This document shows, one piece after another, positions 18,236 to 28,617 of a stretch of 64,000 nt of DNA (positions are counted from its first letter, which is position 1; the number at the start of each line of letters is the position of its first letter). A model generated the notes under the pieces. It made no database searches. It was not told the origin of the DNA and worked only from the letters and a program-made list of their open reading frames with translations. The DNA lies in contig NZ_BMOO01000006.1 in assembly GCF_014647115.1 (NCBI RefSeq), positions 29,100-93,099 of the forward strand. The letters run 5' to 3'. Source of the stretch: Halarchaeum rubridurum. Its GTDB lineage: Archaea; Halobacteriota; Halobacteria; Halobacteriales; Halobacteriaceae. The position numbers and the translations under genes are program-made.

Positions 18236-21200
18236 ATGACAGAGTCAACCATCTATCGGACGAATCGCGACCTGTTCTCGAATCATTACCTCGATGATCA
18301 CCTCCGGGACACCGAACCCTGGAATGAGGTTACTGATGCCGAGGTTGAAGCGGCCTTCGAGGAGATTAACGAACTCCTCACCGAGAAACGCGACCGTGTC
18401 GAGGACTACAACGAGGCTCAGCTTGAGCGGAACGTTATTCGGCCGATCTTCGACATCCTCGGTGTCTCCTTCGAGATCGAGGAAACGGTTATGCGGAATT
18501 CGCGCCGCCCAGATTATGGCTTCTTCCCCAGTGCGGAGGCCGCTGATGCGGCATTCGACCGTGAGGACTTCTACGAGGAGGCCACTGCCGTCGCAGACGC
18601 GAAACGATGGGGGCGCAAACTCGATACGCGGGGTGAGGAGAAGCGTGACTTCGAGAACCCGAGCTATCAGATCCACCGCTATCTCCAAGAGACACCGCCC
18701 CAGTGGGCGGTCCTCACGAACGGTGAGAAGTGGCGGCTCTACTATGGGCCGACCAGCCATCGTCTGGACTCATTCTATGAGATCGACCTCCCGAAGCTTC
18801 TCGACGCCGTCGACGATGATGGGGACCTCGAGGCGTTCAAAGAGTTCTATCTCTTCTTCCGCCACGAAGCGTTCCTCCCTGACCAGTCGGGTGATTGCTT
18901 CCTCGACGACGTCTATGATGAGTCCAGTCTGTTCGCTGAGGATCTTGGTGAAGAACTCCAAGAGAATATCTATGAGGCGATTCGCGTTCTCGCTGAAGGC
19001 TTCCTCGACACCAACGACGGTTTGGACGAGGCGGATCTCGAGCTGGTTCACGACAGCTCGCTCATCTATCTCTATCGTCTGATCTTCGTCCTCTATGCGG
19101 AGAGTGAGGGGCGGAACCTCCTGCCCACGGACAACGAGATCTACAGTGGGAGCTACAGCCTGAACGACCTCAAACGGACCGTCGTTGAGAACCGGAGCAA
19201 GACCCAGCAGCAGTACCAGGCATGGCAGACGAACCTCTGGGATCGACTTGAGGAGCTGTTCGTCCTCATCGACCAGGGGAGCCAGGGGCAGGGGATTCCG
19301 AAGGAGGACCTCTACATCCCCGCATACAACGGGGGGTTGTTCCGCACGAACCCGGACGCGGACGACAGCGTCGAGTCACAGTTCCTCGCATCCCACGAGG
19401 TCGGTGACGCTTACATCGCGGAAGTCATCGAACTGCTCACTCGCCATGAGGCCTCCGAGGGTGACGGCAAGGTGTTCGTCGACTACTCCTCACTCGACGA
19501 GCGGAACCTCGGGTCGATCTACGAGGGGCTGCTCGAGTACAAGCTCGACGTCGCTGCCGAGCCGCTGACTGTCGACGATGGGGAGTACGTCACCGCCGAG
19601 GATGGTGACGCCATCACCGTCGAGGAAGGAGAGGTCTACCTCCGTACGGACGACGGCGAGCGCAAGGCCACGGGGTCGTACTACACCCCCGAATATGTCG
19701 TCGAGTACATCGTCGATGAGACGCTCGGCCCGCTCGTCGACGAGATCCGCGAAGACATGCTGGCTGAGAGCGCTCGCGGGGACGAGCGCGGCTTCGCCAA
19801 AGAGTTCGCCGACCGCGTCTTCGACCTGACGGTACTTGATCCCGCGATGGGCAGCGGGCACTTCCCCGTCAACGCGGTGGACTATCTCGCCCGAGAGATC
19901 ATCAACGCCCAGGAACAGCAGGACCGGCAGGCTCTCGACTCCGAAGACGCCGAGATCCGCTCTCCTACCACGGAAGAGGGTGAACTCCGGGACATTAACT
20001 GGGCTCGCCGCAAGGTAGCGCAGCGCTGTATCTACGGCGTTGACGTGAACCCGCTCGCCACGGAACTGGCGAAGGTCTCACTGTGGCTGCGCACCCTCGC
20101 TGCGGAGCAGCCGCTCGCGTTCCTCGACCACCACCTCAAGACGGGGAACTCCCTCGTCGGTAGCGATATCGAGGAGGTGCTCTCGGACGAGGACGACGGC
20201 GCCACGGAGGACGGCCAGCTCACCCTCCAGCAGTCCTTTGACCACACGCGCAAGCGTGCGATGAAGCACGTCACCGACCGCTTCCAGGACCTGCTCACTA
20301 TCGACAACGAGACGCTGGAGGACGCAAAGAAGATGGAGGCGGTCTACGACGACGTGCGCGAGGACCCCCTCTACCGGAAGCTGCTCGCGATGGCGAACGT
20401 CCACACCGCCGACGCGTTCGGCCTCGACGTCCCCGACGACGCCGACGAGCGGATGGCCCGTGCTCTCCACTCCGAAGCCTGGGAGAAAATCGAGCAGCAG
20501 GACTGGTTCAAGAGCGCGCAGGCGATGGCCGAGGAGGAGCGGTTCTTCCACTGGGAGCTGGAGTTCCCGACCGCGTTCTACGACCAAGACGGGAGCCGGA
20601 AAGCGGATGCCGGGTTCGATGCAGTGATCGGGAATCCGCCATATAGTAAGCACTTGGACAGTCAGAGAAAGGACTATTTCAACAAAGTATTCACATATCA
20701 AAATTACCAACTTGACCAGTATCTATTATTCATAGAGAAAATCATAGGAGTGAAAAAACCGGCGCATAGTAGGGCTGGAATCATTACGCCGAATACATGG
20801 CTAACCAACCTAACCTTTGATAGAATAAGGGATCTTATATTTGGAGAGCAAGATATTGAGTCATTTATCACCTATTCAGAACCTGTTTTTCCTGAAGTAA
20901 CTGTGGAACCGACCACTATTATTTTCTCAAGTTCTTCTTCTGGGTCCCAGAATATTCGCATACGGAAAGCATCTGACGGAAATATAGTCCAAGAAACGAC
21001 TATTGGCCAAGAAGTGTTATGGGATGGATCGGGGTCAGTGAATATCTCTACTAATTTAGAAACAATATCTATAAAAAACAAGCTGTCTTCCCACACCAGA
21101 CTGTCCGATATCTGTGAGATAAATCTGGGTACAAAACCGTTCCAAGAAGGAAAGGGGAACCCTCCTCAAACGAAAAAAATAGTTGAAAATAAACCTTTTG

Positions 21201-22351
21201 TATCGGAGGAGAAAGAGACGGAGGATTTCCGTCCTCTCTTGAGGGGGAGCTTGATTGATCGGTATATTATCAAATGGGATGGGGAATATTGGATCGAATT
21301 CGGAGATTGGTTAGCTGAACCCCGCTATTCGGCAGATTACGACGCAGATAAAAAGATAGTCACACGCCAAACTGGTGATTCACTAATATCGACTGTTGAC
21401 GAGGAACAATTTATTGTGCGGAATAATATGTATACTATTCTCCCAAGAAAGGAGTCATATAATATTCACTTGATAAATGCGCTATACAATTCAAAGTTTT
21501 TGAATTGGTATTACCAGAATATTATAAATCCTGAGAAAGGAGAAACACTAGCGGAAGTGAGAAAGGGATATTTAGTGCAATTACCTCTTCCTGAAGAGGA
21601 TAATCAATATGTCGATGAACAGGAAACTGGCGAATCTCAGTTATCGACGGACTTGACTACGCTAATTGAGAAACAGAATATAGATTCATATGACAAATCA
21701 TGCCTCTGCTCTATAATCATAAGCTCATCAAAGAAACTCACTGATTTCAAAAACAAAAAGTTCAATCTCAACACCAATCTCCTCGACTACCTCGGCAACT
21801 ACGCCGACGGTCCCGACCTCCCCGATATCGGCCTGTTCCAGCCTACCGGCTCAAATATCCTTGACGCCACGACCGAAGAGTACGAGAAACTCCAGATTCA
21901 GCGCGCTCGCACGAAGCGCGACGGTTCGACCGTCACCATCGAGGCGACGGCGCGCTACAAGCCCGAGGACGAAGACGAGTTCGAGACCGACACCTATGGC
22001 TACACCGAGACGGAGTTCCACGAGGCGTTCACGCTCACGAACCTGAGCGACGAGGAGGCCGCACTGGTCGAGGCGTTCGTCCCCGTCGCCGTCGATGAGG
22101 AGGTCGGCGGCTTCCGGGACAACGCCACCAAGACCAACTCACTCATCGACCGCCTGAAGGGGATGACCCTGCCCGATCCCGACGACGTCGCCGACGACCT
22201 CCAACGCTACATCGAGACGAAGGAACGCGCCGACGAACTCGACGAGAAGATCGAGAAGACTGACCAGCTTATCGACGAAATCGTCTATGACCTCTACGAC
22301 CTGACTGATGAGGAGATCGAGATCGTGGAAGAAGCGGTCGCCGACAACTGA
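18236..22351 (+). CDS. drmMI: DrmMI-like adenine-N6 DNA methyltransferase (type IIG-like)
   Basis: A 1371-aa Eco57I/PglX-type enzyme. The N-terminal part (residues 60-135) resembles an HsdR-like PD-(D/E)xK fold, with RPDYGF and later AVADAKRW; Asp replaces the usual Glu, so cutting activity is uncertain. The methyltransferase core has LDPAMGSGHF near 534 and GNPPYSK near 798. Residues from about 800 to 1180 form the target recognition region. They are encoded by clearly AT-rich DNA (about 20640-21775), unlike the GC-rich flanks, which suggests an exchanged recognition module. The C-terminus is helical and acidic. In class 1 DISARM, DrmMI methylates adenine to mark self DNA. Confidence 0.88.
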   Translation: MTESTIYRTNRDLFSNHYLDDHLRDTEPWNEVTDAEVEAAFEEINELLTEKRDRVEDYNEAQLERNVIRPIFDILGVSFEIEETVMRNSRRPDYGFFPSAEAADAAFDREDFYEEATAVADAKRWGRKLDTRGEEKRDFENPSYQIHRYLQETPPQWAVLTNGEKWRLYYGPTSHRLDSFYEIDLPKLLDAVDDDGDLEAFKEFYLFFRHEAFLPDQSGDCFLDDVYDESSLFAEDLGEELQENIYEAIRVLAEGFLDTNDGLDEADLELVHDSSLIYLYRLIFVLYAESEGRNLLPTDNEIYSGSYSLNDLKRTVVENRSKTQQQYQAWQTNLWDRLEELFVLIDQGSQGQGIPKEDLYIPAYNGGLFRTNPDADDSVESQFLASHEVGDAYIAEVIELLTRHEASEGDGKVFVDYSSLDERNLGSIYEGLLEYKLDVAAEPLTVDDGEYVTAEDGDAITVEEGEVYLRTDDGERKATGSYYTPEYVVEYIVDETLGPLVDEIREDMLAESARGDERGFAKEFADRVFDLTVLDPAMGSGHFPVNAVDYLAREIINAQEQQDRQALDSEDAEIRSPTTEEGELRDINWARRKVAQRCIYGVDVNPLATELAKVSLWLRTLAAEQPLAFLDHHLKTGNSLVGSDIEEVLSDEDDGATEDGQLTLQQSFDHTRKRAMKHVTDRFQDLLTIDNETLEDAKKMEAVYDDVREDPLYRKLLAMANVHTADAFGLDVPDDADERMARALHSEAWEKIEQQDWFKSAQAMAEEERFFHWELEFPTAFYDQDGSRKADAGFDAVIGNPPYSKHLDSQRKDYFNKVFTYQNYQLDQYLLFIEKIIGVKKPAHSRAGIITPNTWLTNLTFDRIRDLIFGEQDIESFITYSEPVFPEVTVEPTTIIFSSSSSGSQNIRIRKASDGNIVQETTIGQEVLWDGSGSVNISTNLETISIKNKLSSHTRLSDICEINLGTKPFQEGKGNPPQTKKIVENKPFVSEEKETEDFRPLLRGSLIDRYIIKWDGEYWIEFGDWLAEPRYSADYDADKKIVTRQTGDSLISTVDEEQFIVRNNMYTILPRKESYNIHLINALYNSKFLNWYYQNIINPEKGETLAEVRKGYLVQLPLPEEDNQYVDEQETGESQLSTDLTTLIEKQNIDSYDKSCLCSIIISSSKKLTDFKNKKFNLNTNLLDYLGNYADGPDLPDIGLFQPTGSNILDATTEEYEKLQIQRARTKRDGSTVTIEATARYKPEDEDEFETDTYGYTETEFHEAFTLTNLSDEEAALVEAFVPVAVDEEVGGFRDNATKTNSLIDRLKGMTLPDPDDVADDLQRYIETKERADELDEKIEKTDQLIDEIVYDLYDLTDEEIEIVEEAVADN

Positions 22352-22468
22352 ACACAGCGAGGCTCCTCACCCGACGCGTTTCGCGTGACCGATCGCCGGT
22401 CGGGGGTTCTGAGGCTATGGAACCCCTCTCCCGGGGAGGCTGCCGATACTCCGTGGCCTACTGGCGGT

Positions 22469-24049
22469 TCAACATCCGGGCCCGGACGTTTCCTCCGGGT
22501 CCAGTGTGATCTCGCGTGACACAGGAGTACCGTGTCGACCTGGTCGGAAGTGATTCCGAAGCCAGTCGACAAACGGGGTAATGTCGTCGACACGCCCCGA
22601 TGGCTCCCGTCGATGATTACGCCGACCATCGTGGTCACCGTATCCCGGTACGCTGAGCGACGCGATCTCCTTGGGGATCTCGGTACCGTCGTCGCCGAAG
22701 TAGTAGTAATCAGCCGACAGCAGCACTTTCTCGCGGTCCCCCTGCTTCTTGACGTCGGTCTGGTAGTTGTCTAGGCTGTGTCCCCCCTCTGCAAGCTGGA
22801 AGTACGCACCGCCGACGTGCGTGTAGCACAGGTCATCGTCGACGTATCCTCGCTCGTAACTCTCGGTCGGGGCGGCCCCGGAGTCATCCGGTAGCTGATC
22901 ACCGCTGACGCGTTCGATCCTCTCAACCATCTCACGTGGGGCGTAGATATTGTCTCCGCGCGGGTTCTCATCTTCGTCCGGTCGACGGTGCTCGAACCGT
23001 TCGTCCACGAAGTACTCTTTCATCGACAGTGTCTGTTCGACTCGGAACGCGTGGACAATCTGCCGAGACGAGTCATGATCCGATCCGCCGACACCGACTA
23101 CCCAGTCACCGACCTTCGTTGAACTCCGGATCATGGGTTTACAGGTGGCGAGTGAGAGCAGCCCGTTCTTGATATGTGGCGCAAACCCACTATCTGAATC
23201 AACTACATAGGACCGCAATTTCGGCCTCCCTGAGGCCGCTTCTTGGTCATCTGTACTCTCAAGATACACCTTCGGTGGACTATAACGTCTCCCTGCCTCT
23301 ACCTCTACGTCGCTATCCAGCCAGTCACGAACTTCCCCCGGTGATCCTCGAATCTTCTTCGGGTTCGATCGCTTCAGATCTGTCGCGTTCAGGCCGAGTA
23401 GGTCCTCAGCGACACCAAGTGGCCGGTATTTCTGAAACCACGAACTATCTGTTCCCGTGGCCGTCGCACTGGAGAGGGACACAGCTCGATCCAGCAGTCG
23501 ACTCTGATCAGGGTCACCAGAGACGATGACTGGATATCGGTCTCGATCTGGATCACTCGGATGGAGCGTTTCAGGACCGAGGCCTTCCCGTTTTACGTGG
23601 GCATTATTGGAGAACTTCTTGAGGAGTCCGCCACGATCGCTCGGCGATAGCCCTTCCAAGTCGTGGACTGCTTGGACAGTAAAATACCCGATAGCGTACA
23701 TACGCGGGCGATCAAGACCGTCCGTCGGCTTGAGTCCGGCACAGAATACCAGCAAATCACCCGATTCCATCTTATTCAGTGAAGCACACTTGTTGTCGCC
23801 AACTTCACCGTAGGTGTATGTCTCGAACTCAGGGTCCATGTGAACAGGTCTGTTCGTACCAACCCCAACAAATTCCGGAGGAGACTCCCCAATGCGCGAA
23901 TCGAGATCATGGTAGTTCCTTGGTTCAGAGGTGTCACAACTGTCCGGAATCGGAATGTAGTCGAACTCGCTCGAACGAGCTACTGGCCCGAGTCCCTTTC
24001 CTCCAGCATCGGTCGAGTCGAGTCCGACGCGAATCAGATAACTAGTCAT
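22469..24049 (-). CDS. Nmad3-like nucleotide-modification-associated protein
   Basis: A 526-aa protein counted from ATG 24049 (MTSYLIRVGLDSTDAGG). The opening R.G.DS..GG..GP, then an I.IPD motif and a later block on size, price or position limits of a modified product (SGDLLVFCAGLKP), resembles the Nmad3 family, which is found near DNA base-modification genes. The family match is from memory and needs a profile search. It is on the opposite strand between drmMI and drmD, ending 117 bp from drmMI and divergent from drmD. The C-terminal part (about 440-500) has DDLCYTHVGGAYFQL and a YYYFGDDG motif. It might modify or read modified DNA for the locus; that is inference. Confidence 0.6.
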   Translation of the reverse strand: MTSYLIRVGLDSTDAGGKGLGPVARSSEFDYIPIPDSCDTSEPRNYHDLDSRIGESPPEFVGVGTNRPVHMDPEFETYTYGEVGDNKCASLNKMESGDLLVFCAGLKPTDGLDRPRMYAIGYFTVQAVHDLEGLSPSDRGGLLKKFSNNAHVKREGLGPETLHPSDPDRDRYPVIVSGDPDQSRLLDRAVSLSSATATGTDSSWFQKYRPLGVAEDLLGLNATDLKRSNPKKIRGSPGEVRDWLDSDVEVEAGRRYSPPKVYLESTDDQEAASGRPKLRSYVVDSDSGFAPHIKNGLLSLATCKPMIRSSTKVGDWVVGVGGSDHDSSRQIVHAFRVEQTLSMKEYFVDERFEHRRPDEDENPRGDNIYAPREMVERIERVSGDQLPDDSGAAPTESYERGYVDDDLCYTHVGGAYFQLAEGGHSLDNYQTDVKKQGDREKVLLSADYYYFGDDGTEIPKEIASLSVPGYGDHDGRRNHRREPSGRVDDITPFVDWLRNHFRPGRHGTPVSREITLDPEETSGPGC

Positions 24050-24175
24050 GATACGAACTATCCAGCATTGATAATAATGGTTTGGCTTCGATAGTTCGGA
24101 TTCTGTATCTGAAGATAACCAACCGACTATCACACACGAAGAGATTAACATCACTAATCACGTTTGCTTTCAGCA

Positions 24176-27118
24176 GTGTCTGATTGCGACTGTGGCTTCG
24201 AAATCGGTGACCGGGTCAGCTTCGCAGGTGGCGAAGGGGAGATCGTCAAAATCAACCATCGCGACTCCGGAGAGTGCCTACTCCACATTCTCACCGACGA
24301 CGATACATCGAAAAAGCTCCCTGCTGCAGTCGCCGACCTGATCGACAGCAGCGACGCCCTGCTCGAGAAGGGGGAGTTCGACGATCCCGAGCGGTTCAAC
24401 CTCCGTGCCCGCGCGGCCGAGCTCGACCTCGCTCACCGGCAGGACCGATTCGTCGCCCTTGAGAACAACCGGATCGACATCGCGCCCCACCAGGTAAAGG
24501 CCGCCCACGAAATTCTCACCTCCTACGACCACCGCTACCTCATCGGTGACGAGGTGGGCCTCGGAAAGACCATCGAGGCCGCTATCGTTATTGAGGAGCT
24601 CGCGGCGCGTGGGCAGGCCGACCGTGTGCTCATCGTCGCCCCAGCGCCGCTTACGACACAGTGGCAAGAGGAGCTCCGCGAGAAGTTCGACACGAACTAC
24701 GTCATCTACGACCGCGACTACGTCCAGGCGAAGAAGGACGCCCACCCCTCTGAGAACGTCTGGTCACACGAGGACCGCATCATCACCTCCATCGACTTCG
24801 CCAAGCAGGAGGATATGCGCTCGGCGCTGAAGAACATCCAAGAGGACTGGGATATCGCACTCTTCGATGAGTCCCACCACCTCACCGCACGCCGCGAGGG
24901 AAAACGCGGCGTCGACAAGACCGACCGCTATCGCGTCGGGGAAGTCGTCTCTGAAACCTCGGACGGCCTGCTGTTCCTGACTGGAACTCCACACAACGGC
25001 AAACGCGACCAGTTCTACTTCATGATCTCGCTGCTTGACCAGTACCGCTTCCGCGACGAGCATGACGTGAACAAGGAGGGGCTCACGGATCTCATGATTC
25101 GCCGTCTCAAAGACGAGATGTATGAGGCAGACGGATCCCCGATGTTCCCCGAGAAGAACATTCAGACGCTTCCCGTCGAATTCACCGAGCAGGAACGCGA
25201 ACTCTACGAGGATATCACAGAATACATCACTGAGCACTATAATCTCGCCAGCCGAGAGGAAAACGACGCTGCGGGCTTCGCGATGGTGCTGTATCAGAAG
25301 CGGCTTGTCTCTTCGATCTACGCGATTCAGCAGTCACTCCGAAACCGGATGGAGTCAATCAAGGCAGGCGGTGCTGACCTAGGTGACCTCTCACCGGTCA
25401 CGAAGAGTCTTCTCGACGAGTACCGCGATGACCCAGAGATGTTGACCGAGGCACAGCGCGAGAAGGTTGAGGAGGAACTCGGCGCCGCTGCTGCCTCTAC
25501 AGACCCTGCTAAGATCGACGAAGAGCTCTCGATGGTCAAAGACCTCTACAACCAGGCGAAAGCAATCCAAGTCGACTCGAAAGCAGAACGTCTGCGGGAA
25601 TACGTCGACGGCATTCTCGCCGAGGACCCGGAGGAGAAAATCCTCATCTTCACCGAGTACACGGACACTCTCGAATATCTCAAGGGCCGGGTCTTCGACG
25701 ACAGAGATATCGCTGAGATCTACGGTGACCTCTCGCAGTCCCAACGCCAACAACAGTTCGAGAAATTCGAGGGACCAGCGAACGTGATGCTTGCGACTGA
25801 CGCCGCCAGAGAGGGGCTAAACCTGCAATTTGCCCACATCATGGTGAACTACGACCTGCCGTGGAACCCGACGCGGATCGACCAACGTATCGGGCGCCTC
25901 CACCGCTATGGCCAGGATGAGACCGTCGAGATCCGGAATCTGTTCTTCAAAGACACCAGAGAGAGCACGATTCTTGAGCGGCTACTGGAGAAGATTGACG
26001 AGATCGAGGAAACACTCGGCATGAGCTCTGACGTGCTAGGGCTGGTCCTCGACGATGTCGACCTTGAGGAGCAGATCATGTCCGCGCTTGCGAGCGGTGA
26101 GAGTCCCGACGACGTCGCCGATGACCTCGAACAGATAGTTGAGGACCAAGAGAAGGCTGTCCGCCGCGTTGACGACGAGCTTCTTATCCGCGATAAGTTC
26201 GACCTGAGCAAGGAAGATAAGGAGATCCTGGATATTGTCGAAGAGAGTGCTGAAGACACAGTTGGGGAAGCGGACGTGGCGTATCTCGTCGAGACCGTCT
26301 GCCGCGAGTTTGGTGGGGGGCTCGTCAACCGACGCCTAGGCCCTGCTGAAAATGGCGACGAGGTCTTCGATCTCGTCATGCCCGAGGAGCTGACTGGTGA
26401 CGATGTCCAGAGCCGGTACGACGGTGCCACATTTGATCGAGAGAACGCTCTCGCAGACGAGGATCTCGAATTCATCACGCTGGATCACTCCGCTGTTCGG
26501 GCGATGATGGCGTACTGTCTAGACACGGACGCTGTTGGTGGCCAAACAGCAGTACTTACTACAGGGGAAGGCATGGACACGCCTGGACTGCTCTGCCATT
26601 ACCGGATTGGCTATCTCTCTGGGACCGGCGACACTGTCACCGAGCGACTCGTCCAAGTGTACGTTACGCCGAACGGGCACACACGAACTGAGGATATTGA
26701 CATTACTGGTGGCCTCCCCCCGGCATCTGTGGAGGAGTATCCTGTGGTTGACGCTGTCAGTGCTGAGGCCGAACGACTTGTCGAGACTGCAGAAGAGGTG
26801 GCGTGGGATCTCATCGATGACTTGGCTGAAGAAGCTCGCGCCGAGCGGGAACGGGAGGTCGGGATTCGGAGAGAGCACGCAAAGAACTACTTTGAGCACC
26901 GAATCGAGGATCTTGAAGAGCAAATCAGGACATTTGAGGAGCGTGACAGGGCGGGTGAGGACATGAGTGCGGTCCTCGCGAAGCACCGGAGTGAGCTTGC
27001 CACTCTCCGAGAGAAGAAAAACGCTGAATTAGCACGGCTTGACGGTGAGAAACAGGTTGTGCCGGATGAGCCGGAACTTGTGAATATGGCGGTCGTTATC
27101 GACGCCTTTGAGGACTGA
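24176..27118 (+). CDS. drmD: DrmD-like SNF2-family helicase
   Basis: A 980-aa SNF2-type ATPase. Motifs: GDEVGLGKTIEA near 123, DESHH near 229, LTGTPHNG, and C-terminal TDAAREGLNLQ near 540 followed by QRIGRLHRYGQ. A long C-terminal extension ends in coiled coil (about 850-970). DrmD is the SNF2 helicase that defines class 1 DISARM. The start is taken as GTG 24176 (VSDCDCGFEIGDRVSF); a TTG at 24164 is in frame and also possible, and no ATG is available. The 126-bp gap to the divergent Nmad3-like gene must hold both promoters. Confidence 0.86.
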   Translation: MSDCDCGFEIGDRVSFAGGEGEIVKINHRDSGECLLHILTDDDTSKKLPAAVADLIDSSDALLEKGEFDDPERFNLRARAAELDLAHRQDRFVALENNRIDIAPHQVKAAHEILTSYDHRYLIGDEVGLGKTIEAAIVIEELAARGQADRVLIVAPAPLTTQWQEELREKFDTNYVIYDRDYVQAKKDAHPSENVWSHEDRIITSIDFAKQEDMRSALKNIQEDWDIALFDESHHLTARREGKRGVDKTDRYRVGEVVSETSDGLLFLTGTPHNGKRDQFYFMISLLDQYRFRDEHDVNKEGLTDLMIRRLKDEMYEADGSPMFPEKNIQTLPVEFTEQERELYEDITEYITEHYNLASREENDAAGFAMVLYQKRLVSSIYAIQQSLRNRMESIKAGGADLGDLSPVTKSLLDEYRDDPEMLTEAQREKVEEELGAAAASTDPAKIDEELSMVKDLYNQAKAIQVDSKAERLREYVDGILAEDPEEKILIFTEYTDTLEYLKGRVFDDRDIAEIYGDLSQSQRQQQFEKFEGPANVMLATDAAREGLNLQFAHIMVNYDLPWNPTRIDQRIGRLHRYGQDETVEIRNLFFKDTRESTILERLLEKIDEIEETLGMSSDVLGLVLDDVDLEEQIMSALASGESPDDVADDLEQIVEDQEKAVRRVDDELLIRDKFDLSKEDKEILDIVEESAEDTVGEADVAYLVETVCREFGGGLVNRRLGPAENGDEVFDLVMPEELTGDDVQSRYDGATFDRENALADEDLEFITLDHSAVRAMMAYCLDTDAVGGQTAVLTTGEGMDTPGLLCHYRIGYLSGTGDTVTERLVQVYVTPNGHTRTEDIDITGGLPPASVEEYPVVDAVSAEAERLVETAEEVAWDLIDDLAEEARAEREREVGIRREHAKNYFEHRIEDLEEQIRTFEERDRAGEDMSAVLAKHRSELATLREKKNAELARLDGEKQVVPDEPELVNMAVVIDAFED

Positions 27119-27165
27119 CTGCGTTTCCGAATCGCTTTCCACGTTCCGGGTGCAGTACTATTGCA

Positions 27166-28530
27166 ATGGGTACTCAGCCATCTGCATTCGATCTCTTCTG
27201 TGGTGCTGGCGGGCTCACTGAGGGGCTCAAGCGAGCTGGCTATCACGTATGCTGGGCAATTGACCATGATGCCGCAGCTGTCGAAACCTACCAGGAGAAC
27301 CACGGTGGCCACGCTATCGAGGCGGATATTCGAAAGACGGATCCTGCTGTCGATGGCCCAGATATTGAACCGGGTGAGCTTGACCTCCTTGCAGGTGGCC
27401 CCCCGTGCCCTTCTTTTTCCACGATTGGCCGGTCGAAGCTGGGCTCCCTTGAGGACCGCTCTGTAGACGATGACGATCGAAATGTGCTATATCTCGATTT
27501 CCTACGGTATGTGGATCACTTTCGGCCACGAGCGTTCGTGATGGAGAACGTCCCCGGGATGCTCTCAGATACTGCCACTGTCGAGTCTGGTACTATCCAA
27601 GAATCACTCCCGGTTGGGACAGAGCAAGAGACGGAACGACACCCGGTCGGCGAAGAAATCCCCATCCCCGAGATCATCCTCGATGAGATGGCCAGTCTCG
27701 GCTATACTGCGGACTACTTTCTTCTTGATGCAGCGCAGTTCGGGGTTCCACAGCACCGAGAGCGGCTTTTCTTCGTCGGGCGTCGAACTGGGGAGACACT
27801 TCCGGATTTCGAACGATGGCGAACACACCGCGAACCTCACCGTCGTGAAAGAGAGCAGCCGATGACGATCCGTCCTGAACTCAAGGATGGAGATACTGCT
27901 CAGGAGACGCTTGGCGAGGATCATCCGGGGTCACTGCCGTCATTCAAACCCGATCGGAAGCAACGGCAGCCATATCTGACGGTGGCAGATGCGATTATGG
28001 ATCTCCCTCCAATTTCGCCGGAGGGAGAGATGCCGCCGAGCCAAGCGACTGAGTATACACTCCCACCAATCTCGCCGTATCAAGAATGGGTACGCAATAT
28101 TCCCGACGGAGACTGCTGGGAAGACCAGCCGCTTCGAAACCACGAAGCACGATGGCACAACCATCTCGATCTCTCGATTTACAAGCTCCTCGGGCACGGT
28201 GTCGGGTGGAATATCGGCCAAGTGAGCACCGAGATTCAGCCGTATCGGGACGACATCTTCCCAGATAAGTACAAGAAGCAGAATCCGGCGCAGCCCGCAT
28301 CAACGATCCTCGCCCACATTCAGAAGGACGGCCACATGTATATCCATCCAACTGAGGCGCGTTCGCTCTCGCCCCGGGAGGCTGCTCGCCTCCAGTCATT
28401 CAGGGATACATACTGGTTCCCTGAAAGTCGGACGAACGCCTATCGCCTGATTGGGAATGCCGTTCCGCCGCGGTTAGGAGAGGCCGTTGGGACCGCGATC
28501 AAAGAAGTAGTTCTTGGTAGCGACGATTAG
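27166..28530 (+). CDS. drmMII: DrmMII-like cytosine-C5 DNA methyltransferase
   Basis: A 454-aa C5 methyltransferase with all main motifs: DLFCGAGGLTEGL (10-22), GGPPCPSFS with the catalytic Cys near 80, VMENVPGML near 126, FGVPQHRERLFFVG, SPREAARLQSF and IGNAVPPRLGEA. It starts 47 bp after drmD. DISARM class 2 uses a cytosine methyltransferase (DrmMII) and class 1 an adenine one (DrmMI); this locus has both, plus a third at 5011-7269. Confidence 0.9.
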   Translation: MGTQPSAFDLFCGAGGLTEGLKRAGYHVCWAIDHDAAAVETYQENHGGHAIEADIRKTDPAVDGPDIEPGELDLLAGGPPCPSFSTIGRSKLGSLEDRSVDDDDRNVLYLDFLRYVDHFRPRAFVMENVPGMLSDTATVESGTIQESLPVGTEQETERHPVGEEIPIPEIILDEMASLGYTADYFLLDAAQFGVPQHRERLFFVGRRTGETLPDFERWRTHREPHRREREQPMTIRPELKDGDTAQETLGEDHPGSLPSFKPDRKQRQPYLTVADAIMDLPPISPEGEMPPSQATEYTLPPISPYQEWVRNIPDGDCWEDQPLRNHEARWHNHLDLSIYKLLGHGVGWNIGQVSTEIQPYRDDIFPDKYKKQNPAQPASTILAHIQKDGHMYIHPTEARSLSPREAARLQSFRDTYWFPESRTNAYRLIGNAVPPRLGEAVGTAIKEVVLGSDD

Positions 28531-28617
28531 TTAGATAAGGCTCTGTTGATACCCTCATCTATTGATAGCTTCGACGTGACCGATACACAGCGCTTATGCA
28601 GCAATTTCTTCGACCAA

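Noticed and set aside
5011..28530. BREX instead of DISARM for the large methyltransferase and helicase set
   Set aside because: No pglZ, brxC or brxL-like gene is present, while DUF1998 (DrmB), a phospholipase D-fold protein (DrmC) and an SNF2 helicase (DrmD) are.
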